A program made the position numbers and the translations under genes. A stretch of 64,000 bases of DNA from Francisellaceae bacterium (GTDB lineage Bacteria; Pseudomonadota; Gammaproteobacteria; Francisellales; Francisellaceae). The stretch covers positions 32,374 through 96,373 of the forward strand of contig JAOMSY010000002.1 of the NCBI GenBank assembly GCA_028355575.1, given 5' to 3'. Below the pieces are notes generated by a model. That model did no database searches. It was not told the DNA's origin and was given only the letters and a program-made list of their open reading frames with translations. This document shows positions 62,201-64,000 of this stretch, piece after piece; the stretch's first letter is position 1, and each line of letters opens with the position of its first letter.

Positions 62201-64000
62201 TATTATTTACTGCAATATTTATTTTTTTATTTGTAAACATATCTTGAACATTTTCTGAAGATCTCTGTGACTTACAGCTCCAAGTATAAGAAGTACCTCG
62301 AGAGTCTTGAGCAGATATTCTTCTTTCTAGCCAAGTAGTTGCGCAACATTCACCTTTGGATAAATCAGAATGAATAATTCTAACTTTATCAAATCGGCTA
62401 TCAAATAATGCACCAAGGTTAGATGTATTTTTATTTGTTTTTGATAGATTATTAAACTCAGGGAATAGTGCAGTTCTTATTTCAGGCCCAATTTTCGCGT
62501 GAATGTCCATGAGTGTTGAATCAAAACAGGTACCCGGAAGCGAACAGTGACGAGCGTCAAATTTATAAAATATTTGGTTTTCGTATTTATAGCCTGATGA
62601 GTATCTAGTCACATCGTAGCTAATAGTGACATTTGAGCTATATATAAAATCCATTTCTTTAGGAACAACAGCCCCATAATATGTTGCAAGCCCGTCAACT
62701 TTACTCTGTCCTCTTGGTGCAAAAGAATCAAGAACAAATGCAAAAGTTAATGCAACTCCATTGTTGGACTGTGCATTAAATATTGGCCTAAATGTTTGGC
62801 GCAAACCCTTCTCATTAAACATGTCACCAAAAGACTTACTATCACATAAATGGGCAAAAACTTTATCATCCAGTTTTTTCATTGTAGGCAGCTTAGCAAA
62901 TAGACTTTTACCAGCACTAATTTTATCAGCTAGAATTTCTTCTGCCGCTTTATATGCATTTGCTCTACTTGTTTGTTCAATATTAAAAAATTGGATGTAA
63001 GGCTCGTCTTGATCAGATTTTAATGTGATAGCGAAGCAAATATTTAGCCATAAATTTAATTTAATTGTCCCGTAAAAGCATCTAAAACCGTTTGCATCAA
63101 CATAAGTACCAATATCCTCAACAGTACATTTAACCGTATTGTTAGCATCCCTTTTTGAAGTTCCCGCAAGTAATGGAGATAAATTACTATGCATTAAATG
63201 CTGGCTATTAAGCTCGTCATATAAAAGCTCTAATGGATAGACTCTATTCCAACTTTCACCCATGGTGTCTTCTATTGATTTAGTGAAATCTTTAATATCC
63301 GCTCTTTTTGACATTTTTAAATTTTGATTATTTTCCGGTATATGTGCTTTATGAACCGTATTTTGCGTATATAAAACAAGTTGCTTTTGTGCTGACTCTA
63401 GATCAAATTTGCCTGTATGCTCTACCCATTTTGATGGTGACCCATCCCAGGTACCTTCCGTGGACATCCTTGCTGCCAATATCATCTTTTGATTGCGTAC
63501 ATAACCATCACTGATAATATTATGTTCTTCACCATTTACAGCAATAATCTTGTTGAATTCGAATGCTTCATGGTTATCTTGATTATATTCAAGGTTTAAT
63601 ATCCTATCACACAATGGCGCTGTGCCTGTGGTTGAATACTCGTATATTTGTATAGCTTTACCGTTATTTTCTTTGCTATCTATCAAACGTGCTAACTCAG
63701 GATGACCATACGTTTTAACACTATGCTCACCTTGGTGACTATTAAATTCTTCTTCAGCAGAAACGAAAGTGTTTAGGCTTTCTAAAGTATCTTCAAGATT
63801 ACTAGCACTTGTATGCTCAATATGTTTATGTTTAAGTGCACCGTCAACCAGTTCGCTTTTTACATTTATCCTAGCTACTTTAGTTATCATCTCTTTCATA
63901 TCATTAGTCAGAATTGGCATGTCTTGACTTGGCAAAGAAAGCTCTGGATTACTCGAAGCCCAGGCTGATGGAACCATACCTTGACCTACTAATGCAGTGA
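59238..64000 (-). CDS. Very large exported protein of unknown function (5' end beyond the window)
   Basis: The frame is open to the right edge; the methionine at 63977 is internal, because upstream codons TALVGQG-MVPSAWA complete what looks like a signal peptide with cleavage at AWA-S. The true start is therefore outside. About 1587 residues visible. Numbering from 63977, residues 1-960 are a soluble, mainly beta region with cysteines. A hydrophobic helical region follows at about 985-1050 (VISDIAKVAQGALAFVGSVV, NTVLDIAVMIIEVLKYIFDF). Residues 1080-1190 are a low-complexity acidic Ser/Asn/Asp/Glu linker. Then come further amphipathic helices and three or four hydrophobic segments (near 1406, 1499, 1566). 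No family recognised. Size, export and membrane-active helices suggest a surface protein or toxin; that is inference. Confidence 0.75.
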   Translation of the reverse strand, partial: TALVGQGMVPSAWASSNPELSLPSQDMPILTNDMKEMITKVARINVKSELVDGALKHKHIEHTSASNLEDTLESLNTFVSAEEEFNSHQGEHSVKTYGHPELARLIDSKENNGKAIQIYEYSTTGTAPLCDRILNLEYNQDNHEAFEFNKIIAVNGEEHNIISDGYVRNQKMILAARMSTEGTWDGSPSKWVEHTGKFDLESAQKQLVLYTQNTVHKAHIPENNQNLKMSKRADIKDFTKSIEDTMGESWNRVYPLELLYDELNSQHLMHSNLSPLLAGTSKRDANNTVKCTVEDIGTYVDANGFRCFYGTIKLNLWLNICFAITLKSDQDEPYIQFFNIEQTSRANAYKAAEEILADKISAGKSLFAKLPTMKKLDDKVFAHLCDSKSFGDMFNEKGLRQTFRPIFNAQSNNGVALTFAFVLDSFAPRGQSKVDGLATYYGAVVPKEMDFIYSSNVTISYDVTRYSSGYKYENQIFYKFDARHCSLPGTCFDSTLMDIHAKIGPEIRTALFPEFNNLSKTNKNTSNLGALFDSRFDKVRIIHSDLSKGECCATTWLERRISAQDSRGTSYTWSCKSQRSSENVQDMFTNKKINIAVNNIVSSKFVVSDNKAIRRIVHIQDGSIYIFKQLVNHIEEGIYDPVFDENDMPLFDTEVLIAANSIQRVLPWTNCVNDIEFICLENDNTNDQKKEDQKCSYYFYSQNYLDDSWSKLKLLGSVATDRSHIEEGNIEKAQVFDLVLQGENIYNKPVSLSEDEFFEIRLGQPTYVENFTTGPNKGEGFYVSGPQNSIFIKPNSLGRALLQVKPGLMDAFAGILLSYRIVKASDFSRVNGAKLALDPSVEEIYSFRQINLAYKLHNRFERDVNQDLSKNKNGKEGTVLNTVFNNLESDYQNQGAQSQIHDGLKQFADKITVASKNNSTVSAMIPDLNYRNEQPLVCVNPLKTNQYAIVNGTVVNQSNLKMGWLSKAWKKLCNAAIAVINKVKEAINWVVEKLDEILQMVVDLGIPVISDIAKVAQGALAFVGSVVNTVLDIAVMIIEVLKYIFDFEEARLIGKEITTAISSMLKGLRSNTSSNSTRKQQGLNIDHDINKLLSEVDMSNLEKLDSENKSNLDSIDNISQAEIETNEESDNADYVENLINKNSSDEDLNDLNDELKFIDDVSPIKNEISSVLDTKTQNEITEFSQNILTSFSASTEVKTSDIASRTKSNGFDFDKIIEPVINAVQNFSQAALNGMSQTFEAFEKIKLPKVLSWVFDNILGVKIDNFKDILDLIIGYPIMLAQAIINQILIKLNQPEVDIKSILSILNETNTRKLASLSQDVWKKTSWVNFIQILRISCGAFTVISSSFKAIDALEGDYGKWCSLLKWSIKAPSILVDILDAADRKVNLEKFVPYVTSQMSEELRESEDSMLMIMLPTLLMPGVGFVIGGSAVWISEAISAYGTTKGNHFPELLEPEIHHVHNCQTVAGYISATNFLLTMVRLFDSKLPSVYKNRIFPIISIILKAVNLILNIIIASTIKNKNFAKHQLNMYLAKNILGDLYSISDEVFYLTNENYEALAINTGVNCLLGYAICGLDIAILATDENS

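Overview
The window is AT-rich chromosomal DNA that looks like a gammaproteobacterium. Housekeeping genes point that way: darP (yjgA), glyA, rep, hslR, rsfS, a DinG/YoaA-type helicase, pilB/pilC and cpdA. Secreted lipases of Legionella/Pseudomonas type, several LuxR-type regulators and a periplasmic aromatic-amino-acid enzyme fit an aquatic or host-associated member near the Legionella/Francisella/Piscirickettsia groups. That placement is inference. I recognised no rRNA, tRNA, CRISPR array, prophage or transposase gene.

Layout. 1-5.3 kb: a tightly packed lipid-modification operon (end of a flavin oxidoreductase, DUF1365, cyclopropane-synthase-like methyltransferase, chalcone-isomerase-like protein, MFS transporter, DUF3833 lipoprotein, SDR). 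5.5-9.8 kb: a module in which two related LuxR-type regulators flank a secreted phospholipase-C-like enzyme and a small secreted protein with an almost identical signal peptide. 9.8-14.5 kb: darP, glyA and a secreted subtilisin-like protease. 14.5-18.7 kb: a tripartite efflux operon (outer-membrane lipoprotein, HlyD adaptor, FUSC transporter split in two overlapping frames). 18.9-25.9 kb: UspA, Bcr/CflA-type MFS, a secreted EEP phosphodiesterase/nuclease, a Na+/H+ antiporter and Rep helicase. 26.0-29.5 kb: a MITE-like element, an OmpR-type two-component system and a divergent LuxR-type gene with a response-regulator-like tandem box between them. 29.9-31.5 kb: a small lipoprotein and an exported chorismate mutase-cyclohexadienyl dehydratase fusion. 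33.6-35.9 kb: an arsenic operon arsR-acr3-arsC-arsI with a clear promoter/operator. 36.1-41.0 kb: a CheB-CheR-coiled coil-PAS protein with a 21-bp coding minisatellite, followed by a PAS-GGDEF-EAL protein. 41.2-50.1 kb: a frameshifted carbohydrate-binding lipoprotein remnant, AGE-family epimerase, AhpD-like protein, SixA-like phosphatase, Hsp15, DinG-type helicase, pilB-pilC and rsfS. 50.2-52.6 kb: a large MscS-family channel. 53.0-64.0 kb: a run of minus-strand genes for exported proteins: a GDSL lipase, two large proteins I do not recognise, and a very large exported protein whose start lies beyond the right edge.

How parts may work together. The window is rich in exported hydrolases (PLC-like enzyme, GDSL lipase, S8 protease, EEP enzyme), and the PLC locus has its own pair of regulators. 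The most novel-looking items are: a two-copy MITE family (26021-26270 and 58701-58941) with near-perfect terminal inverted repeats and matching target duplications, one copy supplying a base of a sensor kinase stop codon; the right-end cluster of giant exported proteins; the exported AroQ-PheC fusion; and several small membrane-protein ORFs. All homology statements are from recognising motifs by eye; no search was run.
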